A stretch of DNA of 64,000 nt from positions 69,796,314-69,860,313 of the forward strand of contig CM051521.1 of the NCBI GenBank assembly GCA_028015205.1, written 5' to 3'. The stretch's first letter is position 1; each line of letters opens with the position of its first letter. Below, piece by piece: positions 58,901 to 61,900 of this stretch. Made by a program: the position numbers and the translations under genes. The notes beneath the pieces were generated by a model. That model worked only from the letters and a program-made list of their open reading frames with translations, did no database searches and had not been told where the DNA came from. This DNA comes from Mytilisepta virgata (Eukaryota > Mollusca > Bivalvia > Mytilida > Mytilidae).

Positions 58901-61900
58901 GTAAGGGCGGACATGTTTTTCTACCAATCAAAAATCCAAGAATTAACTTTTTGCAGGATACCCTAAGGAACAATCTTACCAAGTTTCATTTGATTTTGAA
59001 AAGTAGTTTCAGAGAAGAAGATTTTTTAAAATAATAACATAAAACAAAGCCAAAAATGTCAAAAAAGGGCAGTAACTCTAACATCAGTTGACAGGTTTTC
59101 ACGAAAATCAGCACACAGGTAGCTCTCATCATGCTGAACACTTTCAACCTGCCAGAATTTGCTGTAACCCAATGATTTTTGAGATATTTGCGAAAAACTG
59201 TTGTTTGACCCCTATGTTCTATTTTTAGTAACACCAGCCATGTTTTTCGACGAATCAAAAATCCCCACACCGGTTCTATGCAGGGGACCCCAAGGAACAT
59301 TCATACCAAGTTTGGTTCTAATTAGTCAAGTAGTTTCAGAGGAGAAGAGTTTTGTAGAATTAATCATGGCGGCCATAATAGTTCTCTGACGGGAACAAAA
59401 TATGCAAACTTTATAAAGGTCCTTGACCCCAGATGCTTCATACCAAGTTACAATTCATTTTAATTGGTTTTGCAGTTTCAGAGGAAAAAATTTTGAAATT
59501 TTGATTAATCAGAAACAAGAATTCAACATGGTTCTATTTTTAGTCATGGTATCCATGTCTGATATCCTGAATATCATTTTTACACCAGATGTCCTCAAGA
59601 ACATGCAGAATTACTTATTGGCATTTGGACTAACCTTTTGATTCTTTAAAAAAAGATCATTTACATCAATTAGAATGCACATTCTAAGCCCTTTGGCGAA
59701 GTTGGATTTCAAATCAGCACCGATTGCACAAACCTAACAGGCCTTCACACAATAATCATTTCTGCCAAGTTTGGTTTCGACTGATCAAGTGGTTTCAGAG
59801 AAGATTGAGCATTAACATACGAGGATGACGACCAAGATGAGCTAATAAAAGATAATGAGCATCAAAGATGCAAGAGCTGAATTTGCATTATTACAGCATA
59901 TAACAATGACAAAAGTAATTTGTATTACTGTGGATTCATTAATTTTCATTGTATACCAATTTTCGTGGTTTTCGTGGGTCCCAGTAAACCACGAATTTAA
60001 ATATCCAATGAAAAATCATTTTTTTTCTTCAGCTTAAATGCGCTGAAGGTTTTGATGTACCTATCCGAGACAACACTGAACAATTGCGTTTTTACAGCAT
60101 GTACTTGGATACTGACATATATATGATGAGTCAGCTATATCCATAACTGTTAGAGGATATAATGTTTCATGCAATTTTCTCTTTGGTAACATATAAACGC
60201 TCAAATTATTTACTTAAAAATATCTTGACTGTGTAAATTGTCGCGGAATTCACTTCCGGTTTTTTGATTCAAACATTCAATAAAAATATTAATCCTAAGT
60301 AGGCCTAAACAGATAAATTACAGTAAAAACATCTTGTCAAAAGATAATAAAGCAGAAATTATTGGTCGTAATCCGATTAAATATGTATGTATATGCCCGG
60401 AGGTATTTGCATGGTGACAAGTGATTGCAATTTTTTCAATACATATTTCACACCTGATTAGCCTAACAAGTAAATAATTAAGGATTCTGTTAATCATGTT
60501 AAATTCATGAAAAATTTTAGGAATTTGTTTGTTAGACTTTTGCTTTATAAGCGCTTAAAATCAATACTTTACTGTACAATATCAAGTCTGATCAGCACGT
60601 TTTGTCGAAGTATTTGTTGATTTATGATGTGCCAAGCCACGAATTTAAGTATTTCAACAACTTTAGATATTTTTCTAAGCCAGCAATCCACGAATTTACG
60701 TATCCCACGAAATGCCTTTTTTTCTCTATCCACGAAAATAAATGAATCCACAGTAATTTAAATTCCCTCGTTGATTTCTTTAGCATATGATTGCCAATTT
60801 TCCAAGAGTTAAAAGTCTTGAAGTCTTCCAGGACATTTACTAAAATTGAAATAACCCAATTGTTCATAGCACTACCTGTTCCACTGTTGATATCACTGAA
60901 GTATTGTTGCTGAGAAATAAACAGTAAATATCTGAAAGTCTTCCAAGAAATATTCTACAGTTAGAATTTGCAGTGTTTGAAATTCAATTGTTCAAAGCAA
61001 TTGCTATTCCAATGATGATTTGAATGATATGTGGTTGCTAAGTATCTGAGAAGCATCCAGGAAATATACCAAAGATGAAATTTCAATGTCTGAAATCCAA
61101 TTGCTATTTCATAGTTGATTACTTTAAAAATAATATTAAAATGATTATGCATATTGTTGATAGGTTTTTTTTCAAGCTGAAAGGACTTAAAGCATTCCAG
61201 CATATTAAACATAGATGAAACTGCAATACTGAACAAGAGGCTCCCAAGAGCCTGAATCTCTCACCTGTTATTTTTTGAGTACATCTTGCATCAATGATTA
61301 TTTTTGCTATTTAATGTTTCGTCTTAATATTGACTTGTACAGCTAAAATATATCCTGAACACAAATATATAGGGTTGCTAGGGACTTTTTCACTGGTTGC
61401 TATGGACTTTTTCAATGGGCTTCCATTTTGACGTGAACAGATAAATTGTAGGACCCTGAACCCAAATATATCTGGTTGCTATGGACTTTTTCAATGATTT
61501 TGACTCCTGACCTTTCTTTTTGACTTGTACAGGTAAATTATAGGGTCCTAAACCCATATATTTATGGTTGCTTGGGAATTTTTCATCAGTTGCTATGGAC
61601 TTTTTCAATGACCTTGACCTTGAGTCTCCATTTTACTTGCACAGCTACCATTTATTTTATTTCAAGTTCTGCTCTTAACATCTGTGACCATATGTCAGAC
61701 CATTATTTTAACTGATAATTACTGTTTACATGTAAATAATCTTCAAGCCCTTTCCAGGCAAACAATGCCTCAAGGAATCATGGCCCTTTCCAGCCATTTG
61801 TATGCCCCTTATCCTCTCCACTGATATTTGGATATACTTTTTTGGTCTTGATTGCAAGAGATACATTATAGCTACAGAAGCAGTAACATTTGGGACCCAA

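Noticed and set aside
60754..60909. Host exon (QQYFSDINSGTGSAMNNW...)
   Set aside because: It starts in phase 0 while exon a ends in phase 1. Exons a and b join perfectly without it, and it lies in a tandem repeat.
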